Part shown: one piece after another, positions 52,380-61,730 of the stretch | Numbering within the stretch: the first letter of the stretch is position 1 | How the letters are laid out: each line of letters starts with the position of its first letter | Assembly (NCBI RefSeq): GCF_013337115.1 | Contig: NZ_SGWE01000004.1 | Coordinates: 372,001-436,000, forward strand | Origin: Deinococcus sp. JMULE3 | GTDB taxonomy: Bacteria; Deinococcota; Deinococci; Deinococcales; Deinococcaceae | Direction of reading: 5' to 3' | DNA length: 64,000 nt | Program-made: the position numbers and the translations under genes | Notes under the pieces: model-generated | What the model saw: only the letters and a program-made list of their open reading frames with translations | What the model was told of the DNA's origin: nothing | The model's database searches: none

Positions 52380-52804
52380 AACCCCTTCACCTCCTCCCTG
52401 CCCTGGCGCTGCTGACCGCGTGCGCGCCCACCACACAGATCCAGCCGACGTACACCTACGAGGGTGAGGCCCGCTTCCTGCTCCTCCCGCAGAAGCTGCG
52501 CGTCACGTACACCGTGAACCCAGGCACGCACGAGGTCCGAGGCGAGTACCGCAACCTCAGCAGCGGCGACACCTTCACTCTGACCGGCACGCAACTCCCT
52601 ACCCCGGACGGCGAGACGCTGACCGCGAAGATCGACCCTGGCGACACCCCCCGCCTGAACGCCAGCCTGCTGGGCTTCGGCATCAGCAACGTGCCCCTGA
52701 AGGCCAGCGGCACCCTGTCCGCCACCGTCACCGCCACCCGCCTGAGCGGCACGCTGCGCGTGAACGGCCTCAGTTACCCCGTCACCCTGAACCGCGTGCG
52801 CTGA
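52376..52804 (+). CDS. Small lipoprotein coupled to the amidase gene
   Basis: 142 aa. Lipobox LLTAC near residue 16; the mature part has [15 protein letters not shown], then [20 protein letters not shown] and a beta-rich end ([20 protein letters not shown]). Unrecognised family, likely a small periplasmic beta-sandwich. The start overlaps the amidase stop (ATGA). Confidence 0.75.
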
Positions 52805-52848
52805 ACCGCCCGCACCGAACGTCCCTGGACCCGGGATCGGGGGGACGT

Positions 52849-54582
52849 TCAGTGCAGCGTCACGGCCGCCCCCTGGACGGGCAGGGCCGCGATGCGCGCC
52901 CGCAGGTGCGCGCCCGTCAGGTCCGGCAGGCCGTCCAGCACCACCTGCGCCAGCGCGCCGCTCGGCAGGCCCGCGCGGGTCAGCCAGCCGCCCTGCGTCA
53001 GGGCGTCCACGGCGTCCAGCACGGCACGTTCCGGACGGCCCAGGAGTGCGGCGAGCCACGGGACACTCAGGCGCTCCGGCGGGACGCCCAGCGCCAGCAC
53101 CCGCAGCACATCCAGCGCCGCGCCCCGCACCGCCCCGATCCGCCGCGCCAGCCCGTCACGGGTCGGGCCGGGCGGGACCAGCAGCGCCTCGGGCAGGTCG
53201 CCGCGCGCACGGGCGTCCTCCAGCACGGCGCGCAGCACGCCCGGATGCCCGCCACTGAAGCGGTGCAGGGCGTCCAGTTGCGCGTCCCGCACACCCGGCA
53301 GGAAGTGCTGCGCGAGCGCCTCGCACGCCGCGCGGCCCAGCGGCGGCAGGCGGAACTCCACGGCGGCCCCCGCGTCCACCAGCGCCGCGTTCCGCGCCCG
53401 GTACGGTTCGCCCAGTTCGTCCGGGCGGTACGCGACGAGCACCGAGTGCCGCGAGCCCTCCAGCCACGCCCGCTGCGTCAGGTGCACCGCGAACGCGTGC
53501 GACGCCGCGTCCCAGTGATGGAAGTCGTCCGTCCAGCCCACCCCGCCACGCGGGAAGACCTCCGCCAGGAGCGCCACGACCGCCGCGAACGCGTCCGGCG
53601 TGACCGGCTGCGCCGACAGCGTCCGCAGCCGCGCCTCGACCGCCGAGGGCAGACCGGCGCAGGGACGCGCCCGCAGGTCCCGCAGCAGGTCGTCCACCGT
53701 CCGCTGGTACGTGCTCAGCGGCGCGGCCGAATCGCCCGGCAGCGCGACGGACGACGTGCACGGCACCCCCCCAAGGTGCGGACGCAGCGCGTCCCACACG
53801 GCACTCTTGCCGCTGCCCGCCTCGCCGCTGATGAACACCACCTTCCGCGCCTCCAGGCTGTCCAGCACCCGAATGATCAGGTCATCCAGGCCCACGATGG
53901 GCGCTTCCGGCCGCACCGGGGCGTCCTGGGACGGCGTGGGCGGCGCGAGCAGCAGCGGGCCGCGCACCTCCCGCCACTCGCGCGCCGCCGCGCCCCGCAG
54001 TGGCGAGTGCAGCGGCAGCACCGCCAGCAGGCGCCGCAGTTCAGGCTCCTCGAACGGCGCGGCGCCCGGCAACGTGAACGCCGCCTCCGCGTGACGGGCC
54101 GCCTCGACACTGCGCCCCCCGTCCCGCGCGGCCTCCGCCAGCGTCAGGTGCGCCGCACGCGCGCCCCCGGCCAGCGCCTCGCGCGTGGACAGCACCCATT
54201 CCTCCAGTTCCGCGCCCAGCGGCACGTCCAGCCCGCACAGGAACTCCCCGCCGTACACGTCCAGCGCGCCGCGCGCGTCCCCGGTCGTCAGGTGATCCCG
54301 GAACAGGTGCGCGTCGGTCGTGACGGTCGCCTCCAGCCAGCCGGGACCCTCGCGCAGCACCGCGCCCAGGGGCCGCAGGCGGATCAGGTGCTGCGCCAGA
54401 CTGTTCAGCGCGTTGCGGGACTCCGGCCAGAACAATCGCGCCAGCCGCGCGCGGGACTGACGGCCCTCCAGGGACAGGTACGCCAGCAGCAGCAGCGGCT
54501 TGGGCCTCTGAACCACCCCGCCGACACTCAGTTCACCCAGCGTCCGCAGCGCGGGCACGGGGGCAGGACAGGTTGACTCCAC
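52849..54582 (-). CDS. SARP/BTAD-type transcriptional regulator with ATPase domain
   Basis: 577 aa. The N-terminal region has a winged-helix start (LRTLGELSVGGVVQRPKPL), a LARLFWPESRNALNSLAQHLIRL segment and a BTAD domain (about residues 90-200). Then an AAA/STAND-like ATPase follows: Walker A ISGEAGSGKSAV (residues 251-262) and a Walker B-like VGWTDDFHHWD. The C-terminal part is helical (LLALSVPWLAALLG-type repeats). The ordering (DNA-binding first, ATPase after) is that of SARP-like regulators and the reverse of the regulator at 27569. The GTG has TGGAGG 5 nt upstream. Target genes unknown. Confidence 0.85.
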   Translation of the reverse strand: MESTCPAPVPALRTLGELSVGGVVQRPKPLLLLAYLSLEGRQSRARLARLFWPESRNALNSLAQHLIRLRPLGAVLREGPGWLEATVTTDAHLFRDHLTTGDARGALDVYGGEFLCGLDVPLGAELEEWVLSTREALAGGARAAHLTLAEAARDGGRSVEAARHAEAAFTLPGAAPFEEPELRRLLAVLPLHSPLRGAAAREWREVRGPLLLAPPTPSQDAPVRPEAPIVGLDDLIIRVLDSLEARKVVFISGEAGSGKSAVWDALRPHLGGVPCTSSVALPGDSAAPLSTYQRTVDDLLRDLRARPCAGLPSAVEARLRTLSAQPVTPDAFAAVVALLAEVFPRGGVGWTDDFHHWDAASHAFAVHLTQRAWLEGSRHSVLVAYRPDELGEPYRARNAALVDAGAAVEFRLPPLGRAACEALAQHFLPGVRDAQLDALHRFSGGHPGVLRAVLEDARARGDLPEALLVPPGPTRDGLARRIGAVRGAALDVLRVLALGVPPERLSVPWLAALLGRPERAVLDAVDALTQGGWLTRAGLPSGALAQVVLDGLPDLTGAHLRARIAALPVQGAAVTLH

Positions 54583-54750
54583 GGGGACCTCCAGAGGGAA
54601 AGTCGCCTGCGGCCCGCCTCAGGTAGACAGCGGGGATACTCAGCGGCAGCAGCGTACCTCTCATTGTTCCCACCTGCGCCCCGCGCGCAAGCAGAAATGA
54701 CCACGCGCCCACACCCGCTTCCCCATCAGCCCCGCTTCATGAGCCGCGCG

Positions 54751-54756
54751 TACCCT
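54751..54756 (+). promoter_or_regulatory. -10 box of a leaderless promoter
   Basis: TACCCT ends 7 nt before the ATG at 54764. Confidence 0.6.
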
Positions 54757-54763
54757 GCCCCGC

Positions 54764-55222
54764 ATGCGCCCCCGCACCCTCGCCCGCCCCGCGCTGACCG
54801 CCACCCTGCTCCTGACGCCCGCCCTGAGCGGCTGCGCGTGGGGCGCGTACTTCCCCGCGATCACGCCCCTGGAACGGCAGGTCAACGGCGTGTACGAGGG
54901 CGAAGGCAACGGCCCCACCGGACGCGTTCCGTACCGCCTGACGCTGGGCCTCGTGGAACGCGACGGGCGCGCCAGCGGCAGCCTCGTGAACCTGGAAAGC
55001 CGCAAGGTGTACGCCGGGAGCGGCAGCTTCAAACGGCTCGTGGACGGCACCGAGATCACCCTGCAGCTGTTCGAGAACGGCGCGCACCGCGCGAACCTGT
55101 ACGTCGTGCGGCGCGACACCGACGGAACAGTCAGTCTGGACGGGCACCTGCGGACCGTCCTGCTGGGCCGCGAAGCCCTCAGCTATGGCGTCAGCCTGCG
55201 CCCCGTGCCCGCGCAGCCCTGA
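54764..55222 (+). CDS. Small lipoprotein, hypothetical
   Basis: 152 aa. A signal peptide with lipobox LSGC is followed by beta-rich sequence: VNGVYEGEGNGPTGRVPYRLTL, SGSLVNLESRKVYAGSGSF and TEITLQLFENG. The GVYEGEG and GSLVN stretches are compatible with a lipocalin- or calycin-like small barrel, but no family is certain. A TACCCT box 7 nt upstream supports the start. It converges on the membrane protein gene with 6 bases between stops. Confidence 0.72.
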   Translation: MRPRTLARPALTATLLLTPALSGCAWGAYFPAITPLERQVNGVYEGEGNGPTGRVPYRLTLGLVERDGRASGSLVNLESRKVYAGSGSFKRLVDGTEITLQLFENGAHRANLYVVRRDTDGTVSLDGHLRTVLLGREALSYGVSLRPVPAQP

Positions 55223-55228
55223 GCCTGC

Positions 55229-56179
55229 CTACCGGTTGAACGGCTTCTCCTGAATGAGGTTGAACCCACGGGACTTGAGCGGAGCCGAAATGGACTGCGT
55301 GAACTCCCGGTCCTCCCGCAGCGTCTGCAGGCCCGTGCGGAAGCTGAGCCCCACGTGCACCGTGATCAGCGCCGTGAGCAGCCACGGCAGCACCCGCCGC
55401 CACACCGGACGCGGCGCCCACGGAGCCGCCGCCACCGCGCCTCCGGTGAACGCAGCCCGCAGTCGCCGCGCGTCCAGCGCCAGGAGCAGCAGCGCCGCCA
55501 GCAGCAGGTGACCACTGAAGAGTTTCACCGGCACGTCGTAGAAGAGGTTCAGCGCGAACACGTTCGTCATGGTGATCGCCGCGACCAGTGCGCCTGCCGT
55601 CACGGTGCGGCGGTGCAGGAGCAGCAGCGCGGGCAGCACCTCGGCCACGCCCGCCACGAGCTGATACCCGGGACTGGCCGCCATGAACCGCCACAGCAGC
55701 CCCATCGGACTGGATTCACCGTACGTGCCCGCCAGTTGCCAGCTGCCGATCAATCCGAACTGCGAGAACGCGAACTTGCTCAGCCCGTACATGGTCAGCC
55801 ACCAGATCAGCACCGCCCGCAGGAACGTCCGCAGCGCCACCCGCTGAACAGCGGTAGGGGCCGACCGCTGCCGCTCGGCCCAGACCAGCCCGGCGGCCAC
55901 CGCCAGCAGCAGCAGGCACAGCGTCCACGCCCAGTCGAACGCAGTGTCCCCACTGCCCGTCGGTTGGGGAATGGGCGGCACCGGCACCTGAAACACCGCG
56001 CGGCTGACCACGTCCGCGAGCTGCCGCACGACTGGCAGACCTTCCAGATGCAGGATCGGCTGCGTGCCGACACCCAGCGACAGGAACGCGTACGACGCGG
56101 GGAAGGTGAACATCAGCCGCCGCCAGAACGGAATGGCCGTCAGGGCGGGCTCAGCGGGGGCGGCGTTCAGGCTGGTCAC
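55229..56179 (-). CDS. DoxX-like multi-pass membrane protein
   Basis: 316 aa with about eight helices. The central part WLTMYGLSKFAFSQFG, YGESSPMGLLWRFMAASPGYQ and GVAEVLPALLLLHRR resembles the DoxX/DUF-type oxidoreductase membrane family seen in Bacteroidota and Deinococcus. The C-terminal tail after the last helix is charged and ends in KPFNR. Start: GTG at 56179, with CACACT (-10-like) 6 nt upstream and weak GAAGG. The function is unknown. Confidence 0.65.
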   Translation of the reverse strand: MTSLNAAPAEPALTAIPFWRRLMFTFPASYAFLSLGVGTQPILHLEGLPVVRQLADVVSRAVFQVPVPPIPQPTGSGDTAFDWAWTLCLLLLAVAAGLVWAERQRSAPTAVQRVALRTFLRAVLIWWLTMYGLSKFAFSQFGLIGSWQLAGTYGESSPMGLLWRFMAASPGYQLVAGVAEVLPALLLLHRRTVTAGALVAAITMTNVFALNLFYDVPVKLFSGHLLLAALLLLALDARRLRAAFTGGAVAAAPWAPRPVWRRVLPWLLTALITVHVGLSFRTGLQTLREDREFTQSISAPLKSRGFNLIQEKPFNR

Positions 56180-56249
56180 GCCTTCAGTGTGCCTCGCGCG
56201 GCGTCGGCGCGGGACCGCACCTGCCGCCTCCAACCGCTGCCCCCCAACC

Positions 56250-56258
56250 CGCTAGAAT
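56250..56258 (+). repeat. CGCTAGAAT direct repeat, left copy
   Basis: The nonamer CGCTAGAAT occurs again at 57212-57220, where its TAGAAT is the apparent -10 box of the short ORF before miaB. The two copies flank the AT-rich island. Confidence 0.6.
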
Positions 56259-56320
56259 CCTGAACGCTGCCCCTGCCTGCGCGGGGGCGTGGGAAAGGCC
56301 CCGGAATCCATCCGTCCGGC
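56259..56320. other. GC-rich structured patch left of the AT-rich island
   Basis: It contains GCCCCTGCCTGCGCGGGGGC and GGGAAAGGCCCCGGAATCC, which can fold into one or two hairpins. It follows a TAGAAT box (56253-56258), so a short non-coding RNA or a relic leader is possible. No known riboswitch or RNA class was recognised. Confidence 0.3.
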
Positions 56321-57211
56321 TGAGCGTGGGTGCAAAAAATGAATGCTCACATGATTACGCTCAGATAGATGTTCACAATAGAATCAACGGTTTTTTATAT
56401 TTCATGCAGAAATTTCTGGGCTAAATGACACAGAGTGACTTTATCGGAAAAGGAGCATCATAATTGGAATTTTTAGCAGGTTGTGTGTTTGGCTTCATAG
56501 ACGGAATTATATTATCCGCCCTCGTCTTTATTTTTTTATTGTTCGCTAGGGATAATGGATGGTTCGGTGGTTTACTCTGGTTATTTTTTATACCTATTTT
56601 AATCATTTTCGTAGCAGTTAGCAGTTATATTACATCTGAGGCCTTTGGATTATTTCCAGATTTGCAGAAAGGCCTAGAGAGAATGAGCTTTAGCGTTGGC
56701 GTAGGATCTCAAAAACCTCGCTTTAGACATTCCCCCTCTGGAATAAACTATGCAAACATAGGCTCAGCAGCCGGATATGCCATAGCCGCCATCGCGTCAT
56801 ATTTGTGTTCCTTTATCCCAAATTCGTCAAACCGTATAGAGAGTCCGATTTGGCTCAATCTAGATGGTGGAATCCATCAAGAAAGGCTCGCTTCCAAGAG
56901 ATGCAGGAAGCCTATGCTCGAGCAATCGATGCTGACACGAAGCACGATGAGGCGTCACCCGTAAACACAAACGATGAAGATAAGTGACTATCGAAACCAA
57001 ACCGAAGGACAACCTGCGATATTGACTTCCCCATTCAGGCGCGTGTCCAGCCTCAAGGAACACGATGGGCTGTGTGAACTGTCGCACATCGCCGCCAATC
57101 TCCGTGATGTCACTGAAAACTCAGAAGTTCTTGTGCTCCGAGTTGATGCGTTCGGAAATCATCGCACTGTCGCTATGAGGCGGCCCTGTGACATTCGGGT
57201 TGCGTGGTGGT
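56320..57211. mobile_element. AT-rich island of foreign composition
   Basis: From about 56320 the base composition falls sharply (long A and T runs such as CAAAAAATGAATG and GGTTTTTTATATTTC), while both sides are GC-rich; it rises gradually again after about 57000. It carries one frameshifted gene. Flanking 9-bp direct repeats CGCTAGAAT lie at 56250 and 57212. No transposase, integrase or tRNA was found. Probably acquired by horizontal transfer; boundaries approximate. Confidence 0.55.
56464..56987 (+). CDS. Foreign membrane protein with an apparent frameshift
   Basis: The gene starts at a TTG (MEFLAGCVFGFIDG...) 9 nt after AAAGGAG. Two membrane helices lie within residues 3-60, and a third may lie near 95-115. 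At about 56817 the frame appears to switch: the first frame continues to 56964 with no likely sense. Reading from the CCC run at 56817-56819 with one extra base gives KFVKPYRESDLAQSRWW and a charged helical C-terminus ending at 56987 (NTNDEDK). The expected product is about 174 residues. Unrecognised family. Codon use is AT-rich, unlike its neighbours. Confidence 0.6.
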
Positions 57212-57214
57212 CGC

Positions 57215-57220
57215 TAGAAT
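57215..57220 (+). promoter_or_regulatory. -10 box before the miaB leader ORF
   Basis: TAGAAT ends 7 nt before the ATG at 57228, the usual leaderless spacing. Confidence 0.6.
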
Positions 57221-57227
57221 TGCCAGC

Positions 57228-57263
57228 ATGTGCTTTTGGAAATACAACCTGAGGGACTTCTAA
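57228..57263 (+). CDS. 11-residue upstream ORF abutting miaB
   Basis: [11 protein letters not shown], then TAA, ending one base before the miaB GTG. It has a leaderless-type promoter box at the right distance. Codons 2, 3, 4, 6 and 11 are TGC, TTT, TGG, TAC and TTC: five of ten sense codons after ATG begin with T. tRNAs reading UNN codons are the substrates of MiaA/MiaB. GAGG inside it (57251-57254) may serve miaB. It could be a regulatory leader peptide. Confidence 0.5.
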   Translation: MCFWKYNLRDF

Positions 57264-57264
57264 C

Positions 57265-58643
<1,379 letters not shown>

Positions 58644-58757
58644 CCTGACCCGAGCGCGCCGCCCTGCACCACTGCGGGGCGGCGTTCTCGCTGCGCCCCA
58701 CGCGCTTCTCAGGGAACCATCATGTTAAAGCTACGCTCAGACGCGAGAGTGGACCGC

Positions 58758-59258
58758 ATGAAGAAAGTGATCCTCGCCGCGCTTGCCACCCCCGTCATCC
58801 TCGCGTCCTGCGGCACCGCGCTGGGCGGCAGCGACGGCAGCGAGAAACTCCTGAGCGTCACCACCAGCCACACCGTCTCGGGCGCGCCCGTCCTGTGCGA
58901 CAGCGTGAACGGCGCGAACAGCGGCACGCAGATCGTGATCGGCCTCGCGGCGGGCGGCACCATCCAGAACGTCAAGGTGAACCTGACCGACGCCGCCGGG
59001 AAGGTCGTCAGCACCACCGACGTCGCCGGGAACTACCTCCTGAAGGGCGACAAGGACGGCGAATTCAAACTGCCCGTCACGCGCATCGCCAGCGGCGCAC
59101 TGACCGTGAACACCGCCGTGACCGCCCCCGCCGCCGTGACGGTCAGCGGAAGCTCCGTCGCCACGCTGAAGGCCGACATCGTGATCAACCGCAGCCGCAG
59201 CAGCGTGAAACTGGCAAGTACCGTCGCGCTGCCCGTGTACGCCACCTGCACGAAGTAA
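58758..59258 (+). CDS. Cysteine-paired lipoprotein, paralogue 1
   Basis: 166 aa. Starts MKKVILAALATPVILASC, a lipoprotein signal with lipobox LASC. The mature part carries a Cys-Asp pair (PVLCDSVNG) and ends with YATCTK, so two cysteines may form a disulfide. Beta-rich, with SGTQIVIGL and an Ala/Val-rich end. It is the first of three adjacent similar genes. A terminator follows. The family is unknown. Confidence 0.75.
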   Translation: MKKVILAALATPVILASCGTALGGSDGSEKLLSVTTSHTVSGAPVLCDSVNGANSGTQIVIGLAAGGTIQNVKVNLTDAAGKVVSTTDVAGNYLLKGDKDGEFKLPVTRIASGALTVNTAVTAPAAVTVSGSSVATLKADIVINRSRSSVKLASTVALPVYATCTK

Positions 59259-59301
59259 CCCCCGCACCCTCCCCTGCCCCCCGCCCCGCGCGGGGGTTTT
59301 T
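59259..59301 (+). terminator. Intrinsic terminator after lipoprotein paralogue 1
   Basis: CCCCCGC at 59259-59265 can pair with GCGGGGG at 59290-59296 (or the nearer CCCCGCGCGGGG hairpin), followed by TTTTTCT. Confidence 0.75.
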
Positions 59302-59406
59302 CTCGTGGCACGCATGAGGACACGGTCGGGGCGTTCCTTCATTCCTTTAGGGAGGATCAAGTGGACCGTCATGTGTGGGTGCGTGTGGGGCGACACAGTG
59401 GAAGGC

Positions 59407-60000
59407 ATGAAGAAACTGATGCTGGCAGCGGTGGGATTGACGGGCGTTCTGGCAAGTTGCGGGTCGTACGGGAGTGCGCCGGACGGGAGCGCGAATGGTC
59501 GCGTGGTGGAGATCACGACCGAGTACACCCTGCAGGGCAGCAGCCCGGCGAAATACGTGGGCTGCGACAACGTCTCGAACCCGACCGATCCGGCGCGCGC
59601 GACGAGCACGCAGGTGGTCGTGAAGTTCGCCACCGCAGGCAGCGTGACGAAAGTGGACGTGACCCTGAAGGGCACGACGAGCAGCACGTACAATGAGACC
59701 AAGACGTTCACGCTCAGCCAGCTCAGCAAGGACAGCAGCGGGAACTATCAGGCCGTGTTCGACTTCCAGTCGGCGTCGGGTGATTTCCTGCCCGCCAGCA
59801 TCATCGTGAACCCCACGCCTCCCGCCATCCGCGAGCCCCGCGCCGTCACCGCGTCCAACCTCGCCGGGTCGTTCTACGCCGACCTGAAGGTGTACACGAG
59901 TACCGGCTCGTCCTTCACGATCACCAGTGCGAACCTCAGTAGGGTGAACGTGTACCGCAACTGCACGCTGGCTGGCGTGGCCCAGCCTCTCAGCAAGTAA
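59407..60000 (+). CDS. Cysteine-paired lipoprotein, paralogue 2
   Basis: 197 aa. MKKLMLAAVGLTGVLASC signal and lipobox. The Cys-Asp-Asn motif (KYVGCDNVSN) and a C-terminal NCTLAG match the other two paralogues in order and spacing. The middle is rich in Ser/Thr and beta strands (VVVKFATAGSVTKVDVTLKG; LPASIIVNPTPP). The ATG follows GTGGAAGG. Secreted and lipid-anchored; function unknown. Confidence 0.75.
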   Translation: MKKLMLAAVGLTGVLASCGSYGSAPDGSANGRVVEITTEYTLQGSSPAKYVGCDNVSNPTDPARATSTQVVVKFATAGSVTKVDVTLKGTTSSTYNETKTFTLSQLSKDSSGNYQAVFDFQSASGDFLPASIIVNPTPPAIREPRAVTASNLAGSFYADLKVYTSTGSSFTITSANLSRVNVYRNCTLAGVAQPLSK

Positions 60001-60012
60001 TCCACTGCCCTC

Positions 60013-60050
60013 ACGGAAACCCTTGCCTTCGTGGTCGGGGTTTTTCCTGT
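60013..60050 (+). terminator. Intrinsic terminator after lipoprotein paralogue 2
   Basis: AAACCC (60017-60022) pairs with GGGTTT (60038-60043), loop 15 nt, followed by more T (TTTCC). Short stem, moderate support. Confidence 0.6.
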
Positions 60051-60113
60051 GTTCTCACGTCGGGTCAGCCTCTCATCACGCGGGCGTCAGGTTCGCCGGG
60101 CAGAGTGAGAGGC

Positions 60114-60671
60114 ATGAAGAAAGTTGCTCTGGCCGCCGCTGCCCTCGCCTCTGCCCTTGCCGGTTGTTCCGTGACCGTCAGCGTGCCGGATTTCACGCCC
60201 GGCACGCAGCCCTCGACATCCCTGAAGCTGACGTCGTTCTCGTACAGCACGCAGTACCGCACGAGTGCGGAGTACCGTGATCAGGACGGTCAGGTGATCC
60301 CGGCCGGGTCGTACATCATCTGTGACAACAAGAGCACGGAGATGTACGTGGATCTGGACTGGACGGGCGGTCTGAAGCAGGTGTACACGCAGTTCGAGGG
60401 TCTGAAGACGGGCGGCACGCAGAACTTCAGCTTCTACTCGTATGGCTCGGCGGATTACAGCGGCAGCGCGGTGCTGAGCGCGACGCTGGGTGCCGGGACC
60501 GCGCCGTTGAGCGTGCCCGGGAAGCTGAACGCGCAGGCAATCGTGGTGAACCCGGTGATCCTGGACGTGAAGGGGAACACGTTCGTGAAGGTGCAGGGTC
60601 TGGACGCGGCGGGTCGGTACAGCAACATTCTGGAGTCCGCGCAGGCGTTCCCGGTCGTGGACTGCCAGTAA
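60114..60671 (+). CDS. Cysteine-paired lipoprotein, paralogue 3
   Basis: 185 aa. MKKVALAAAALASALAGC signal and lipobox, Cys-Asp-Asn motif (SYIICDNKST) and a C-terminal VVDCQ. The rest is aromatic-rich beta sequence (LKLTSFSYSTQYRTSAEYRD, FYSYGSADYSG). It shares with paralogue 2 the NAQAIVVNP/ASIIVNP region. GAGAGG precedes the ATG. Likely one of a lineage-specific secreted lipoprotein family. Confidence 0.75.
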   Translation: MKKVALAAAALASALAGCSVTVSVPDFTPGTQPSTSLKLTSFSYSTQYRTSAEYRDQDGQVIPAGSYIICDNKSTEMYVDLDWTGGLKQVYTQFEGLKTGGTQNFSFYSYGSADYSGSAVLSATLGAGTAPLSVPGKLNAQAIVVNPVILDVKGNTFVKVQGLDAAGRYSNILESAQAFPVVDCQ

Positions 60672-60681
60672 ACGTCAGGTG

Positions 60682-60718
60682 AAACGCGCCGCCCCGAGGA
60701 GATGGGGCGGCGCGTTTT
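60682..60718. terminator. Strong terminator after lipoprotein paralogue 3, bidirectional
   Basis: AAACGCGCCGCCCC (60682-60695) pairs perfectly with GGGGCGGCGCGTTT (60704-60717), 8-nt loop, and T-runs lie on both strands. It also serves the converging dioxygenase gene. Confidence 0.9.
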
Positions 60719-60727
60719 GTCGTGCGT

Positions 60728-61678
60728 TCAGGTCAGGGGGGTGAGGCCCGCTTCGATCTGCGCGCGGTGCGGTTCCAGGAAGGGTGCGAGGATCAGCGTT
60801 TCGCCCAGGTGGTCGGGGTGTTCGTCGACAGCGAAGCCGGGGCCGTCGGTGGCGAGTTCGATCAGGACGCCCTGCGGTTCGCGGTAGTAGATGCTGTGGA
60901 ACCAATGGCGGTCGACCTCGCCGCTGGTGCGCAGGCCCAGGCTGGTCAGGTGGGTGTTCCAGTCGTGGTACTGGTCGTCGTGGACGCGCAGGGCGATGTG
61001 GTGCACGCCGCCCGCACCGGGCCGGGCGGGTGGGATGGTCGGGTCGATGCGGAGGTGCAGTTCCGCGTGCGGGCCGCCCTCATTCATGGCATAGACGTGA
61101 ATGGTCCGCCCTGGTTGTTCGGGGTCGGGGTACGAGCCTGCGGGCGTGAGGTGGTAGGCGCGTTCGAGGACGCGGGTGGTGGGGAACAGGTTCGGGAGGG
61201 TCAGTTCGGCGGGTCCCAGGCCGAGGATCTGCTTCTCGGTGGGGATGGGGCTGGCGTCCCAGGGGGTGCCTTCGGGGCCGCCCTCGACGAGGCTGAGGCG
61301 CTGGCCTTCGGGATCGCTGAAATCAAGGTGGGCGCGGCCGTGGCGGGTCACGGGGGTGACGGGGGTGCCGCTGGCGGTCAGGTGCGCCTGCCACCAGTCG
61401 AGGGTGCCGGTGGGGACGCGCAGGCTGGTGCGGCTGACGCTGTTGTTGCCGGGCTGTTCGCGGGGAACGTCCCACTGGAAGAAGGTCAGGTCGCTGCCGG
61501 GGGTGCCGTCGCGGTCGGCGTAGAAGAGGTGGTAGGCGGTGACGTCGTCCTGGTTGACGGTCTTCTTGACGAGGCGCAGGCCGAGCGTCTGGGTGTAGTA
61601 CCCGAGGTTGGCGCGGGCGTCGGCGGTGACGGCGGTGACGTGGTGTAGGCCGTGCGGGGTGAGGGGCGTGGTGGTCAT
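60728..61678 (-). CDS. Ring-cleaving dioxygenase (VOC/glyoxalase superfamily)
   Basis: 316 aa with two vicinal-oxygen-chelate halves. The first, HGLHHVTAVTADARANLGYY, supplies a metal-binding His; GVHHIALRVHDDQYHDW begins the second; EPQGVLIELATDGPGF supplies the metal-binding Glu. This matches the MhqO/MhqA-type ring-cleaving dioxygenases that open hydroquinone- or catechol-like rings using Fe(II). A TAGAGT box lies 6 nt upstream of the ATG; an earlier GTG (61684) would sit inside the spacer. No adjacent regulator. Confidence 0.9.
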   Translation of the reverse strand: MTTTPLTPHGLHHVTAVTADARANLGYYTQTLGLRLVKKTVNQDDVTAYHLFYADRDGTPGSDLTFFQWDVPREQPGNNSVSRTSLRVPTGTLDWWQAHLTASGTPVTPVTRHGRAHLDFSDPEGQRLSLVEGGPEGTPWDASPIPTEKQILGLGPAELTLPNLFPTTRVLERAYHLTPAGSYPDPEQPGRTIHVYAMNEGGPHAELHLRIDPTIPPARPGAGGVHHIALRVHDDQYHDWNTHLTSLGLRTSGEVDRHWFHSIYYREPQGVLIELATDGPGFAVDEHPDHLGETLILAPFLEPHRAQIEAGLTPLT

Positions 61679-61684
61679 GCCCAC

Positions 61685-61690
61685 ACTCTA
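61685..61690 (-). promoter_or_regulatory. -10 box of a leaderless promoter for the dioxygenase
   Basis: TAGAGT (minus strand) ends 6 nt before the ATG at 61678. Confidence 0.55.
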
Positions 61691-61730
61691 ATTCGTTTGA
61701 TGTTAAGCGATTGTGACGAGCCGACAGCCG

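Noticed and set aside
56259..56320. Cobalamin or other riboswitch, or SRP RNA
   Set aside because: GGGAAAGG and GGAATCC look superficially like parts of the cobalamin consensus, but the B12 box and the needed order are missing. The SRP GGAAGCAGC loop is absent too.
56974..57252. 92-codon plus-strand ORF between the AT-rich gene and miaB
   Set aside because: It has no ribosome site at a proper distance and no coding pattern; it overlaps the leaderless mini-ORF and its promoter in another frame.
59305..59406. Longer start for lipoprotein paralogue 2 (adds 34 residues before MKKLML)
   Set aside because: It would bury the signal peptide and lipobox inside the protein. GTGGAAGG directly before the MKK codon supports the shorter form.
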